Of a DNA stretch of 64,000 bases, positions 53,411-62,096 are shown one piece after another; within the stretch, counting starts at the first letter, position 1, and every line of letters begins with the position of its first letter. Position numbers and translations under genes: made by a program. A model generated the notes under the pieces. That model was given only the letters and a program-made list of their open reading frames with translations. It made no database searches and was not told where the DNA came from. Origin of the DNA: Rhodobacter aestuarii (GTDB lineage: Bacteria; Pseudomonadota; Alphaproteobacteria; Rhodobacterales; Rhodobacteraceae); NCBI RefSeq assembly GCF_900156655.1, contig NZ_FTOG01000014.1, positions 1 through 64,000 on the forward strand. The letters are read 5' to 3'.

Positions 53411-54599
53411 CGCCCCCAAGTTTTCGCAGCCTGCCGGTTTGCCGGCAGGGGCTCGTGACCCGCGTCTGGATTTCTTCCGGGGGCTGAGTTTGGTGATGAT
53501 TTACATCAACCACATCCCGGGCAATTTTTACGAGCATTTCACTTCGCGCAACCTTGGCCCTTCGGATGCGGCAGAGGCGTTTGTTTTTATGTCGGGCTGT
53601 GCGGCGGCGCTCGCCTATGGGCCAAAGCTGAAAGACGGGCTCAACTGGCCGGGCATTCGCAAGGTTTGGGGCCGGGCATGGCTGCTCTATATGGTGCATA
53701 TCCTGACCACGGTCTGGGCGATTGCCATTGCGGCCAGTGCCACGCTCTGGTTTGGCGGTGAGGCGATGTTGGAGCGCAATGCCTTTGGCCCGCTGTTGGA
53801 GACGCCGCTTGAGTTTTTGGTGGGTATCGCCACGCTGGGCCATCAACTTGGCTATGTGAATATTTTGCCGATGTATGCGGTGATGCTTTTGGGCGCGCCG
53901 TTCCTGATACGGCTTGGACAACGCTCGATGTGGGGGCTTTTCGCCTTTACCGTTGGGTTTTGGGTGCTTACGGGGCTGACCCGGCTCGACCCGCCCAACT
54001 TCCCCTATAAGGGCGGGTGGTTCTTCAACCCCTTTGCTTGGCAGCTCTTGTTCAGCCTTGGCATTTTGACCGGGCTTGCCTTGCGCAAGGGTAAGCGGCT
54101 GGTGCCGGTGACGCATTGGCTGATCTGGCCGGTTTTTGCTTGGCTGATCTTTGCCTTTGCTTGGGTGCATATGGATGTGCTGCTGAAGAACGTTGGCCAC
54201 GCGATGTGGCAGTTGCGCCAATGGGGGGTGCCGTTTTTCTTGGTGAACTCCGACAAGACTTTTGTCGGCGTGCCCCGCCTGCTGCATTTCTTGGGGCTGG
54301 CCTATATTCTGTCGCTGCCTTGGCTGGTGCCGCAGATCGCGGCTTCGCGCTGGACCAAACCCATTCGCACCCTTGGCAAGCAAGGTTTGCAGGTGTTTGC
54401 ACTGGGAACGGTGCTGGCGATCTTTGGCCAAGCGGTGAAGGTCTCAAACGAGGCGGGCGGCTTTGCGCAAGACAGCGTGCTGATCTTTGGCGGGCTTGCC
54501 ATTCAATGGGCCTTCGCGGCGATACGCGAATATATCAAGCCGCATCCCAACCGCCCGCAGCCCGTGCCGCAGGTGGGGCAGTCACAGGCGCAAAGTTAA
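53403..54599 (+). CDS. opgC: Glucan succinyltransferase OpgC
   Basis: This 398-residue multi-spanning protein adds succinyl groups to periplasmic glucans. It has about ten transmembrane helices. The N-terminal motifs DPRLDFFRGLSLVMIYINHIPGN and SDAAEAFVFMSGCAAALAYG are characteristic of OpgC and include acid and His residues in the first loop. It differs from the acyltransferase-3 OpgC of enterics but matches the R. sphaeroides type by context and motif. It overlaps opgH by 8 bp, and its stop overlaps the convergent LysR stop by 3 bp. Confidence 0.95.
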   Translation: MANAPKFSQPAGLPAGARDPRLDFFRGLSLVMIYINHIPGNFYEHFTSRNLGPSDAAEAFVFMSGCAAALAYGPKLKDGLNWPGIRKVWGRAWLLYMVHILTTVWAIAIAASATLWFGGEAMLERNAFGPLLETPLEFLVGIATLGHQLGYVNILPMYAVMLLGAPFLIRLGQRSMWGLFAFTVGFWVLTGLTRLDPPNFPYKGGWFFNPFAWQLLFSLGILTGLALRKGKRLVPVTHWLIWPVFAWLIFAFAWVHMDVLLKNVGHAMWQLRQWGVPFFLVNSDKTFVGVPRLLHFLGLAYILSLPWLVPQIAASRWTKPIRTLGKQGLQVFALGTVLAIFGQAVKVSNEAGGFAQDSVLIFGGLAIQWAFAAIREYIKPHPNRPQPVPQVGQSQAQS

Positions 54600-55480
54600 A
54601 TCTCGAGCTTGCCAGCGGCGGCGCGCAAGGCTTTGAGCGCCGCTTGCACTTTGGGGGTGCGGTGCAAGTCCACATGCGTCACCAGCCAAAACGGGCTGTC
54701 CCATTCGGGCTGCGGCGGCACCACTTCGACCAAGCGCGGATCGTCTTGTGCTTGCAGCACCGGCAAGAAGCCAAGCCCCAAACCCGCCACCACAGCCGTG
54801 AACTGCGACGCGATCTCGTTTGCCATGAACACCACGGATTCTGTGGGTTGCGTTTGCGCAAGCCAGCGGAAGAAGGGCGCGCGGCTGTCGCGCGTATCGG
54901 GGCCAATGAAGCGATGTCCCGAAAGATCACCAAGCCCTTTTGGGCGGCCATAGCGTTCCAGATAGGCGTGCGAGGCATAAAGCGCGGTGCGGTTGATGCC
55001 CAACTGGCTTACGACGTTATCAGGCTCTGTCGGGCGCGCGCCCGCGCGAATGGCCACATGCGCTTCACCATATTCGAGCCGGAAGACCCGTTGGTCGGTG
55101 ATATAGCGCAGCACCAAGGCCGGGTGTTGGTGCATTAGGTCTGCCATGGCGGGCATCACGAGCCCACCCAGCACCGGCAAAGAGGTGATGATCAGCTCGC
55201 CACGCATTTCCTCGCCCGCGCCAGAGATGCGCGCCGCGAGTTGCGAAAACTGATCTTCGGTCGCTTGGCCCACGGCCAAAAGCTGGCTCCCGGCCTCTGT
55301 CGGCGTGTAGCCGCGCGGATGGCGTTGGAAGAGCTTGGTGCCCAGACGCCCCTCAAGCGCGTCTACATGGCGGATCACCGTGGCATGGTGCACGCCCAGA
55401 ACCTCGGCTGCCCCTGAAACGGTTCCCACGCGCGCCACCTGATAAGCAGTGCGGATCTCATCCCAGTTTTCGAAGCGCAT
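54596..55480 (-). CDS. LysR-family transcriptional regulator
   Basis: The 294-residue protein starts MRFENWDEIRTAYQVARVG. The winged HTH is VGTVSGAAEVLGVHHATVIRHVDALEGRLGTKLFQRHPRGYTPTEAG. A substrate-binding domain of two halves follows (ELIITSLPVLGGLVMPAM, VAIRAGARP, VAGLGLGFLPVLQ). The ligand is unknown. The gene is divergent from ffh across 273 bp and convergent with opgC, so it does not clearly regulate either. The start is ATG 55480 with AGGTG upstream. Confidence 0.9.
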   Translation of the reverse strand: MRFENWDEIRTAYQVARVGTVSGAAEVLGVHHATVIRHVDALEGRLGTKLFQRHPRGYTPTEAGSQLLAVGQATEDQFSQLAARISGAGEEMRGELIITSLPVLGGLVMPAMADLMHQHPALVLRYITDQRVFRLEYGEAHVAIRAGARPTEPDNVVSQLGINRTALYASHAYLERYGRPKGLGDLSGHRFIGPDTRDSRAPFFRWLAQTQPTESVVFMANEIASQFTAVVAGLGLGFLPVLQAQDDPRLVEVVPPQPEWDSPFWLVTHVDLHRTPKVQAALKALRAAAGKLEI

Positions 55481-55638
55481 TTGTGCACCTATGAACGTAT
55501 TTGGCCCTACATTTCGCATTTCGTTCCTGAATGCAAGGTGGTGCAGTGCCGCGCCCGGGCAAACCGGCCTCCTTTTGCCACAGCGCAGGGGCTGTGATTG
55601 ACTCGAACCCACATTTCGCTTAAGCGACACCAGATTCC

Positions 55639-55740
55639 CCGGAGGACGAAACCTCCGGTCCCCGCATGGGCGGGGATCGCCACCAGTCAGCGCGTTGCGC
55701 CCACTGGTGCGTTTGACGTTTTTTAGGCCGCAACCGCGGC
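55639..55740 (+). promoter_or_regulatory. Highly structured 5' leader of ffh
   Basis: Four hairpins lie in tandem before ffh. H1 is CCGGAGG / CCTCCGG (55639-55658, loop ACGAAA). H2 is TCCCCGC / GCGGGGA (55659-55676), directly abutting H1. H3 is CACCAGT / ACTGGTG (55681-55709) with an inner GCGC-GTT-GCGC. H4 is GCCGC / GCGGC (55727-55740), ending 2 nt before the AGGAGG ribosome site. A T6 run follows H3 at 55719-55724, so H3 may be a terminator or attenuator. No 4.5S RNA signature (GGAAG loop) is present. It is a candidate cis-regulatory RNA or short sRNA. Confidence 0.6.
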
Positions 55741-55753
55741 GCAGGAGGGCACG

Positions 55754-57271
55754 ATGTTCGAGTCTCTTTCCGATCGCCTTGGTGGGGTGTTCGAGCGGCT
55801 GACCAAACAGGGCGCGCTGACGGCTGAAGATGTGAAAGTGGCGATGCGCGAAGTGCGTACCGCTTTGCTTGAGGCCGACGTCTCGCTGCCCGTGGTGCGC
55901 GAGTTCGTGAAAAAGGTCGAAGTCAAAGCCACGGGCGCGCAGGTTACGAAATCGATCAGCCCCGGCCAGCAGGTCGTGAAGATTGTGCATGACGAACTGG
56001 TCGCCATGCTGGCGGGCGACGATCCGGCCGATACGCTGAAAATTGACAACCCGCCCGCGCCGATCTTGATGGTCGGTCTGCAAGGCGGCGGTAAAACCAC
56101 CACCACCGCGAAACTGGCGCGGCGTCTGAAAGAGCGCGAGAAAAAGCGCGTTCTGATGGCCTCGCTCGACATTTATCGCCCGGCGGCGATGGAGCAGTTG
56201 GCGATTCTGGGCACCCAGATTGGCGTCGATACGCTGCCGATCGTGGCAGGCGAAAGCGCGGTGCAAATTGCCAAACGGGCGAAGCAACAAGCCTCGCTTG
56301 GCGGTTATGACGTTTATCTGCTCGATACCGCGGGCCGTCTGCAAATCGACGATGTGTTGATGGGCGAGGTGCAAGATGTTCGCGATGCGGTGAACCCGCG
56401 CGAAACGCTGCTGGTCGTTGACGGCCTCACTGGCCAAGTCGCCGTGGAAGTGGCGCAAGAATTTGACGACAAGATCGGCGTTTCCGGCGTTGTGCTGACC
56501 CGGATGGATGGCGATGGCCGTGGCGGTGCGGCGTTGTCGATGCGCGCGACCACCGGCAAGCCGATTCGTTTTGTGGGTCTTGGCGAAAAGATGGATGCGC
56601 TTGAGACCTTCGAGGCCGAGCGGATCGCGGGCCGTATCCTTGGCATGGGCGACATCGTCGCGCTGGTCGAACGGGCACAGGAAGTCTTTGAAAAAGAACA
56701 GGCGGAGCGCATGGTCAAGCGCTTCCAAAAGGGCCTGTTCAACATGAACGACATGAAGTCCCAGCTGGAGCAAATGCTCAAGATGGGCGGTATGCAAGGC
56801 GTGATGAGCATGATGCCCGGCATGGGTAAAATGGCCAAACAAGCCGAGGATGCGGGCTTTGACGACCGCACCATCCGCCGCCAGATCGCGATGATCAACT
56901 CGATGACCAAGCAAGAGCGTGCGCGGCCCGAAATGCTGCAAGCCAGCCGCAAACGTCGGATTGCTGCGGGCTCTGGTTTGGATGTGGCTGATCTGAACAA
57001 GCTTTTGAAAATGCATCGGCAAATGGCCGATACGATGAAAAAGCTCGGCAAGATGAAGGGCGGCATGCTGAAACAAGCGATGGCCGCGATGCAGGGCAAA
57101 TTCGGTGGCCTGCCGGAGCAAGGCGAGCTTGATCCCGCGAAAATGGAAGAAGCCACCAAGGCGATGGGCCAAATGAAGGGCCTGCCCGGCGCGATGCCCG
57201 GCATGGGCAATTTGGGCGGTGTGAAGCTGCCGCCGGGTCTCGCTGGTCTGACCATGGGCAAGAAGAAGTAA
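55754..57271 (+). CDS. ffh: Signal recognition particle GTPase
   Basis: This 505-residue SRP54 homologue targets ribosome-nascent-chain complexes to the membrane with 4.5S RNA and FtsY. The N-domain (1-90) is followed by the G-domain with GLQGGGKTTTTAKLA, LDIYRPAAMEQL, LLDTAGRL, LTRMDGDGRGG and FVGLGEK. The methionine-rich M-domain (about 300-505) contains FNMNDMKSQLEQMLKMGGM and GMKSM-like MPGMGKMAK turns. AGGAGG precedes the ATG by 5 nt. The next gene begins 1 bp after the stop, so ffh heads a long operon. Confidence 0.97.
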   Translation: MFESLSDRLGGVFERLTKQGALTAEDVKVAMREVRTALLEADVSLPVVREFVKKVEVKATGAQVTKSISPGQQVVKIVHDELVAMLAGDDPADTLKIDNPPAPILMVGLQGGGKTTTTAKLARRLKEREKKRVLMASLDIYRPAAMEQLAILGTQIGVDTLPIVAGESAVQIAKRAKQQASLGGYDVYLLDTAGRLQIDDVLMGEVQDVRDAVNPRETLLVVDGLTGQVAVEVAQEFDDKIGVSGVVLTRMDGDGRGGAALSMRATTGKPIRFVGLGEKMDALETFEAERIAGRILGMGDIVALVERAQEVFEKEQAERMVKRFQKGLFNMNDMKSQLEQMLKMGGMQGVMSMMPGMGKMAKQAEDAGFDDRTIRRQIAMINSMTKQERARPEMLQASRKRRIAAGSGLDVADLNKLLKMHRQMADTMKKLGKMKGGMLKQAMAAMQGKFGGLPEQGELDPAKMEEATKAMGQMKGLPGAMPGMGNLGGVKLPPGLAGLTMGKKK

Positions 57272-57272
57272 C

Positions 57273-57812
57273 ATGGTTGCGCTGTCGCCCACCCCGGTTT
57301 TGGAGACGGAACGTCTCGTGTTGCGTGCCCCTGCGGCGCGCGACTTTCCGGCGTGGTGTGACTTCATGCTGTCCGACCGGGGCCGGTTCATCCGCTCCAC
57401 TGACACTGTGGACGAGGCCATCGCATGGCGGGCTTGGGCGGCGGTGATCGGCCATTGGGTGATGCGCGGCTGGGGCAGCTTTGTCATCACGACGAAAGAC
57501 AGCGATGCTGCCTTGGGCATGACGGGCCCTTGGGCGCCGATCAACTGGCCCGAATATGAAATTGGCTGGACCTGCTGGAGCGAACGGCATGAGGGGCGGG
57601 GCCTGATGGCCGAAGCCGCGCGCGCCGCCATAAACCATGCCTATCGCACGCTCAAATGGAAAACGGCGGTGAGCTATATCGCGCCCGAGAATGCCCGTTC
57701 CATCGCTTTGGCGGAACGGCTGGGGGCTGTGTATGACCCGAATGCCAAGCCGTTTCCGGGCGAAAAGGAAGCCCGCGTCTACCGCCATCCGAAACCGGAG
57801 GATCTCGCATGA
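57273..57812 (+). CDS. GNAT acetyltransferase (RimJ/RimL-like)
   Basis: This 179-residue N-acetyltransferase has the RimJ-like start (LETERLVLRAPAARDFPAW). The acetyl-CoA loop region is EGRGLMAEAARAAINHAY and the C-terminal motif is YIAPENARSIALAERLGAVYD. It probably acetylates a protein N-terminus or a small amine. It is embedded between ffh (1 bp away) and chorismate mutase (ATGA overlap), a position conserved in many Rhodobacteraceae, which suggests co-expression rather than shared pathway. Confidence 0.85.
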   Translation: MVALSPTPVLETERLVLRAPAARDFPAWCDFMLSDRGRFIRSTDTVDEAIAWRAWAAVIGHWVMRGWGSFVITTKDSDAALGMTGPWAPINWPEYEIGWTCWSERHEGRGLMAEAARAAINHAYRTLKWKTAVSYIAPENARSIALAERLGAVYDPNAKPFPGEKEARVYRHPKPEDLA

Positions 57813-58105
57813 GCGATGATATCACCCGCGCGGCCGCGCTTTTGGCCGAGCACCGCAATTCGATTGACCGGCTCGACGCGATCCTTGTCTACACGCTGGC
57901 CGAGCGGTTCAAGCAAACCCAAGCGGTGGGCAAACTGAAAGCCGAACATGCGCTGCCGCCGTCTGACCCGGCGCGCGAATCCAAGCAGATCGAACGTCTG
58001 CAACAACTGGCCAAAGACGCGGATCTTGATCCGGCTTTTGCCCGCAAATTCCTCACCTTCGTGATCTCGGAAGTGATCCGGCATCACGAGACATTCCAGA
58101 AATGA
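57809..58105 (+). CDS. Chorismate mutase (AroQ type)
   Basis: This 98-residue all-helical enzyme converts chorismate to prephenate for phenylalanine and tyrosine synthesis. The AroQ pattern is visible: RNSIDRLDAILVYTLAERFKQTQAVGKLKAEHALPP (with the Arg, Lys and Asp active-site set) and a final SEVIRHHETFQ helix. There is no fused prephenate dehydratase or dehydrogenase domain. The ATG overlaps the GNAT stop (ATGA). Confidence 0.92.
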   Translation: MSDDITRAAALLAEHRNSIDRLDAILVYTLAERFKQTQAVGKLKAEHALPPSDPARESKQIERLQQLAKDADLDPAFARKFLTFVISEVIRHHETFQK

Positions 58106-58149
58106 CGGCCACCGCAGGCCCTCACCCAGCCATCTGAAGGAGATACACC

Positions 58150-58503
58150 ATGGCTATGAAAATCCGTCTCGCCCGTGGCGGCTCGAAAAAGCGCCCCCAT
58201 TACGCGATCGTTGCTTCCGACTCGCGCATGCCGCGTGACGGCCGCTTCATCGAAAAACTGGGCACCTACAACCCGCTGCTGCCGAAAGACAGCGAAGAGC
58301 GCGTGAAAATGGACATGGAGCGCGTGCAATACTGGCTTGGCCAAGGCGCGCAACCGACCGACCGCGTTGCCCGTTTCTTGGAAGCCGCTGGCGCCAAAGA
58401 AAAAACCGAGCGCAAAAACATGAAAAAAGCCGAGCCGGGCAAAAAAGCGCAACAACGCGCTGAAGAAAAAGCCGCGAAAGCTGCTGCGCCGGCCGAGGAA
58501 TAA
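58150..58503 (+). CDS. rpsP: Ribosomal protein S16
   Basis: This 117-residue 30S subunit protein has the S16 core in the first 80 residues ([58 protein letters not shown]). A Lys/Ala/Glu-rich tail of about 35 residues, common in alphaproteobacteria, follows. AAGGAG lies 8 nt before the ATG. Two hairpins, including GGCCGG / CCGGCC at 58539-58560, lie between rpsP and rimM and may tune readthrough. Confidence 0.97.
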   Translation: MAMKIRLARGGSKKRPHYAIVASDSRMPRDGRFIEKLGTYNPLLPKDSEERVKMDMERVQYWLGQGAQPTDRVARFLEAAGAKEKTERKNMKKAEPGKKAQQRAEEKAAKAAAPAEE

Positions 58504-58578
58504 GGTTCGCTTCGAACCTGATTTCGCTATGAACTGGAGGCCGGGCAGCGATGTCCGGCCTATGCTTGCGGAGGGGCT

Positions 58579-59088
58579 ATGTCGAAACCGGATCGTGTCT
58601 GCGTGGGCGCTATTGCCGGGGCCTTTGGGGTCCGTGGTGAGGTGCGGCTGAAAAGCTTTTGCACCGAGCCGGAAGATATTGCCGCTTACGGTGCGCTTTA
58701 CAGCGAGGATGGAGCGCGCAGTTTCACCATTAAGCTGACCCGTCCGGTGACGGGGGGGCTTGGCGCGCGCCTGTCGGGTGTGGCCACGAAGGAAGAGGGC
58801 GATGCGCTGAAAGGCGTGACCCTTTGGGCGGACCGGGATCGGTTGCCCTCGCTTCCCGATGATGAATTTTACCACACCGACCTGATCGGCCTTGCGGTCT
58901 ATGACACCGGCGGGGTGGCGATTGGCAAAGTGCGGGCCGTGCAAAACTTCGGCGCGGGCGATATTTTGGAAATCTATGCGCCCGGGCGCAAAACCACGCT
59001 GATGCTGCCCTTTACGCGCGCCGTGGTGCCCACGGTGGATATTGCTGCGGGCAAGATCATTGCCGACCCGCCCGAGGATGTGGAGTGA
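58579..59088 (+). CDS. rimM: 16S rRNA processing protein RimM
   Basis: This 169-residue 30S maturation factor acts with S19 and binds the 16S 3' domain. The N-terminal RimM domain has [19 protein letters not shown], and the PRC-barrel half has [13 protein letters not shown] and [24 protein letters not shown] precedes the ATG. The stop overlaps the ATG of the sulfotransferase-like gene (TGATG). Confidence 0.95.
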   Translation: MSKPDRVCVGAIAGAFGVRGEVRLKSFCTEPEDIAAYGALYSEDGARSFTIKLTRPVTGGLGARLSGVATKEEGDALKGVTLWADRDRLPSLPDDEFYHTDLIGLAVYDTGGVAIGKVRAVQNFGAGDILEIYAPGRKTTLMLPFTRAVVPTVDIAAGKIIADPPEDVE

Positions 59089-59906
59089 TGCAGGTCTTTC
59101 TGCATCCGGGCTTTCACAAGACCGGAACGACCTCTGCGCAGGCCTTTTTGCACGAAAACCGGGAACTGATTTGGCCGCGCGCAGCGCTGGTGCTGCCCAA
59201 GCGCATCCGCGACGTTTCGCAAGCCTGTTTTGACTATGCCGAGACGCTGGGCGCCTTTGAGTTGCGTGAGATCACGCGGGCGATGCGGGCGTTTTTGGCG
59301 GATATGCCGCTCAATCCCAATCGGCGTATGCTGATCAGCGCGGAAAACCTGCTGGGGCGAATGCCGCTTGGCTTGCGCGATACGGCCTACCCCGGCGCGG
59401 TGAACATTCTTTCGGCGTTGATTGATGGCTTTGCCGGGCTTGGTTGGCCGGTGGAGGTGACGCTTTACCTTTCCACCCGTGAGCGGACGGGTTGGGTGGA
59501 GAGTATTTGGGCGCATCAGGCGCGCAAAACCACCGGCAAACCCTTTACCCGAGATTTGGACGATTTTCGCGCCGCGATGGCGCCGGTTTCGCTTGAGGCG
59601 CAATTGGCGGAGATCCGCGCGGGTTTGCCCGATGTCGCGCTCGTTACCCATGATGTGGCCAGCTTCAACGCGATGCGCTTTGGTGCGGGGCAGCCGTTCG
59701 TGGATTTTCTGAATCTTCCGAATCACATTCAAGATCAATTTGTTACGGTAGAGCGCAACAATGTCGCCCCGCCGATGGCGGTGAGCGAACGGTTTATTGC
59801 GCTCAACCGCTCTGGCTTGGCGCGTGAAGAACGAACTGCCGCCAAACGCGCGGTGCTGTTTCAAGCCGGGATGCAAGAAGCCTATCCCGATGAGGAGGTG
59901 CCATGA
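59088..59906 (+). CDS. Sulfotransferase-like protein
   Basis: This 272-residue protein starts with [21 protein letters not shown], which resembles the PAPS-binding 5'-phosphosulfate loop of sulfotransferases (a P-loop variant). A possible 3'-phosphate-binding block [21 protein letters not shown] lies near residue 125. Most of the remainder is unassigned. It sits between rimM and trmD with overlaps on both sides (TGATG and ATGA), an odd position for a surface-modification enzyme. It could modify a glycan, lipid or protein, or bind another nucleotide. The substrate cannot be inferred. Confidence 0.65.
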   Translation: MQVFLHPGFHKTGTTSAQAFLHENRELIWPRAALVLPKRIRDVSQACFDYAETLGAFELREITRAMRAFLADMPLNPNRRMLISAENLLGRMPLGLRDTAYPGAVNILSALIDGFAGLGWPVEVTLYLSTRERTGWVESIWAHQARKTTGKPFTRDLDDFRAAMAPVSLEAQLAEIRAGLPDVALVTHDVASFNAMRFGAGQPFVDFLNLPNHIQDQFVTVERNNVAPPMAVSERFIALNRSGLAREERTAAKRAVLFQAGMQEAYPDEEVP

Positions 59907-60835
59907 GCACGCCCGATGATCCGCAAGACACTGACGACACCCCCCCCCCGCGCAAAGGGGCGGTGAAGCTTTCGACCTTTGCTTTGCAAGCCGAGGCCGT
60001 GCCAGAGGCGGCACATGCGGCGGGGCCGCTGCGCTCGCATGGGGCGCGCTCTGTTATCACATCGCTCTCGGGCAAGCTGCGTCCGAGCGATTTGATGGAA
60101 GAAACGGCCCAAGCCGCCGCCGCATGGCGCGCCAAAATCGTGACGCTCTTTCCGGAATCTTTCCCCGGTGTCTTGGGGCTCAGCCTAACGGGCAAGGCGC
60201 TCGATAATGGCCTTTGGGCGCTTGAGACGATTGACCTGCGCCCCTTTGGCATTGGCAAGCACCGCAATGTCGATGACACCCCCGCCGGGGGCGGCGCGGG
60301 CATGGTGCTGCGCGCCGATGTGGTGGCTGCGGCCCTGGATGAGGCCGCGCTTGGTGCGCCTGCAAGCCGTGAAGATTGGCCCGTGGTCTATATGTCGCCG
60401 CGTGGCAAACCCTTCACCCAAGCCGATGCCCGCCGCTTTGCCGCCGCGCAGGGCATGACCATTCTATGTGGTCGGTTTGAGGGCGTAGATGAGCGGGTGC
60501 TAGAGGCTTACGGCGTTGAAGAAGTCTCGATTGGCGATTTTGTCCTCACGGGCGGGGAGTTGGCCGCGCAGGTGGTGATTGATGCCACGGTGCGGCTGCG
60601 CGACGGCGTGCTGGGCAATGCCGAAAGCGCGACCGAGGAAAGCCATTCGAACGGGCTTTTGGAGCACCCGCAATACACCCGCCCGGCCGAGTGGCAGGGC
60701 CGCACGATCCCCGAGGTGCTGACCTCGGGCAATCACAAAAAGATTGCGCAGTGGCGGCGGGAAATGAGCGAGGCACTGACGCGAGAGCGGCGCCCGGATT
60801 TGTGGGAGCGCTTTTGCGACGCGCCAAAGGGCTAA
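59903..60835 (+). CDS. trmD: tRNA (guanine-37-N1)-methyltransferase with N-terminal extension
   Basis: This SPOUT enzyme makes m1G37 in tRNAs to prevent frameshifting. The core begins near residue 76 ([17 protein letters not shown]) and includes [40 protein letters not shown] and the [13 protein letters not shown] trefoil knot. The first 75 residues are an extension, Pro-rich then Ala/Ser-rich, absent from most TrmD. GAGGAG just before ATG 59903 supports that start, although an internal Met at residue 65 exists. The start overlaps the sulfotransferase-like stop (ATGA). Confidence 0.95.
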   Translation: MSTPDDPQDTDDTPPPRKGAVKLSTFALQAEAVPEAAHAAGPLRSHGARSVITSLSGKLRPSDLMEETAQAAAAWRAKIVTLFPESFPGVLGLSLTGKALDNGLWALETIDLRPFGIGKHRNVDDTPAGGGAGMVLRADVVAAALDEAALGAPASREDWPVVYMSPRGKPFTQADARRFAAAQGMTILCGRFEGVDERVLEAYGVEEVSIGDFVLTGGELAAQVVIDATVRLRDGVLGNAESATEESHSNGLLEHPQYTRPAEWQGRTIPEVLTSGNHKKIAQWRREMSEALTRERRPDLWERFCDAPKG

Positions 60836-60918
60836 GCCGCATTTTTGGTTTTACGCATCGTGCCGCAATTTGGCGGCGGTGAAAACTGAGGAGCACTTTC
60901 GCCCGTAGCGAGAATGTC

Positions 60919-61002
60919 TTCGGTAACCGAAAGGCGGGGCTGATTTTTTCACCCCGTTCCGCCCTCGAAAGCACCGCGACAAAAAGTGACGCGCGTCACT
61001 TT
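60919..61002. promoter_or_regulatory. Two palindromic operator candidates
   Basis: TTCGGT-A-ACCGAA at 60919-60931 and the perfect 20-bp palindrome AAAGTGACGC/GCGTCACTTT at 60983-61002 lie upstream of the cysteine-rich peptide gene. Neither has a hairpin-suited loop (the second has none), so they look like dimer operators rather than terminators. TTGTCACAA (61007-61015) and a TTGTG near 61030 add half-site-like elements. The regulator is unknown. Confidence 0.5.
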
Positions 61003-61097
61003 GGAATTGTCACAAGAGGTTCACACTTTTTGTGGGCTGCTGGCGGCCCATCTGAAACGCAGGCGTCCAAAGCCCGCGTATTTGGGGGGAGATTGAA

Positions 61098-61376
61098 ATG
61101 CTGAATATCAAAATGCCTCTTGTTGCGTTGACGATTGCTGTTGTTGGAACTGGCGCTTGGGCAGAGGGCACGCAGCCCCTGCGTTTGGCGCAGTCAAGTT
61201 GCTCGTCGGGCCTAAATTACTGTGCGCCCGGCAGCTATGGTCCCGGGGGGTGCTATCGGTTGGGCTACGCAACCTGCACCGCTGGGCTCGTCTGCACCGA
61301 CGGGATGTCTGCTTGCAAACCGTCAAACGGAGGTCCGGCCTATTGCTACCGGGTTGGTTACGGTAACTGCAATTGA
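61098..61376 (+). CDS. Secreted eight-cysteine peptide
   Basis: The 92-residue product has an N-terminal signal peptide (cleavage likely after GAWA, near residue 22). The mature part of about 70 residues contains eight Cys. A motif of the form C-Y-R-[LV]-G-Y-x-x-C occurs twice (CYRLGYATC and CYRVGYGNC), separated by a linker with two further Cys. Such a pattern suggests four disulfides and a duplicated ancestral unit. No known family is recognised. The gene is flanked by operator-like palindromes upstream and a terminator downstream, so it is a unit of its own inside the ribosomal cluster. GGGGAGA precedes the ATG. Confidence 0.68.
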   Translation: MLNIKMPLVALTIAVVGTGAWAEGTQPLRLAQSSCSSGLNYCAPGSYGPGGCYRLGYATCTAGLVCTDGMSACKPSNGGPAYCYRVGYGNCN

Positions 61377-61383
61377 TGTAAGG

Positions 61384-61416
61384 ACCCGGCCCCGCGCGTG
61401 ACGTGGGGCCGGGTTT
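61384..61416 (+). terminator. Rho-independent terminator, short T-tract
   Basis: A 10-bp perfect stem ACCCGGCCCC / GGGGCCGGGT with an 11-nt loop is followed by TT, directly after the cysteine-rich peptide gene. Confidence 0.75.
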
Positions 61417-61710
61417 AAGGCGCGGCGCCCCGTTTCTTCGCATTACGCGCAAAGCCCACTTCCCCCTTGATTCACAGCCCGTTCTCGCGTAACTCGCGCG
61501 GGTCTGGGCCTGAATCGGTCCCCGGACCCTTTGTCTGTGCCTGTGGCCCCCTGCTTCGGGGGTTGCGTGGGGTGCAAAGCAAAGGTTGGCAAAAGACGAA
61601 CGATCCTCCGGCGGGCGCGCTGCACAGCAGTTGCGGACCCAAGCGAAGACCGGAGCTCTCGGGCGGCGACACCTTTGCGGAACAAACCGCAAGCAACGAA
61701 AGGACCTGCG
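61417..61710 (+). promoter_or_regulatory. Upstream region and leader of rplS
   Basis: 294 bp without a gene. GGGTC / GACCC at 61500-61504 / 61525-61529 and CCCCC / GGGGG around TGCTTC near 61545-61560 can form hairpins, which fits a ribosomal-protein leader. A strong AAAGGA ribosome site precedes rplS. A specific binding protein or ligand cannot be named. Confidence 0.45.
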
Positions 61711-62085
61711 ATGAACCTGATCGCGCAACTCGAGGCGGAACAAATCGCCGCCCTCGGCAAAGACATTCCCGATTTCAAAGCTGGCGACACCGTGCGCGTT
61801 GGCTACAAGGTGACCGAAGGCACCCGTTCGCGTGTGCAGATGTATGAAGGCGTCTGCATCGCCCGCAAAGGCGGCGCGACCATCGCGGCTTCGTTCACCG
61901 TGCGCAAAATCTCGTTCGGCGAAGGCGTGGAACGTGTGTTCCCGCTCTACTCGACCAACATCGACAGCATCACCGTGGTGCGTCGTGGTCGTGTGCGTCG
62001 CGCGAAACTCTACTACCTGCGCTCGCGTCGCGGCAAATCGGCCCGTATCGCCGAAGTCACCAACTACAAACCCAAAGCCGAGTAA
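61711..62085 (+). CDS. rplS: Ribosomal protein L19
   Basis: This 124-residue 50S protein lies at the 30S-50S interface. Conserved blocks are [38 protein letters not shown]-like ([18 protein letters not shown]), [10 protein letters not shown] and [15 protein letters not shown]. Longer in-frame starts at 61531 and beyond extend into the leader and are rejected because AAAGGA lies directly before ATG 61711. rpmE follows 11 bp later. Confidence 0.97.
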   Translation: MNLIAQLEAEQIAALGKDIPDFKAGDTVRVGYKVTEGTRSRVQMYEGVCIARKGGATIAASFTVRKISFGEGVERVFPLYSTNIDSITVVRRGRVRRAKLYYLRSRRGKSARIAEVTNYKPKAE

Positions 62086-62096
62086 GGAGTGGTTCG

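Noticed and set aside
55590-55620. tRNA-like T-arm (GGGTTCGAGTC on the minus strand)
   Set aside because: No matching T-stem, acceptor stem or anticodon arm could be drawn around it.
55481-57631. Long minus-strand extension of the LysR ORF over ffh
   Set aside because: Antisense to ffh; the LysR domain starts at 55480 with a fitting N-terminus.
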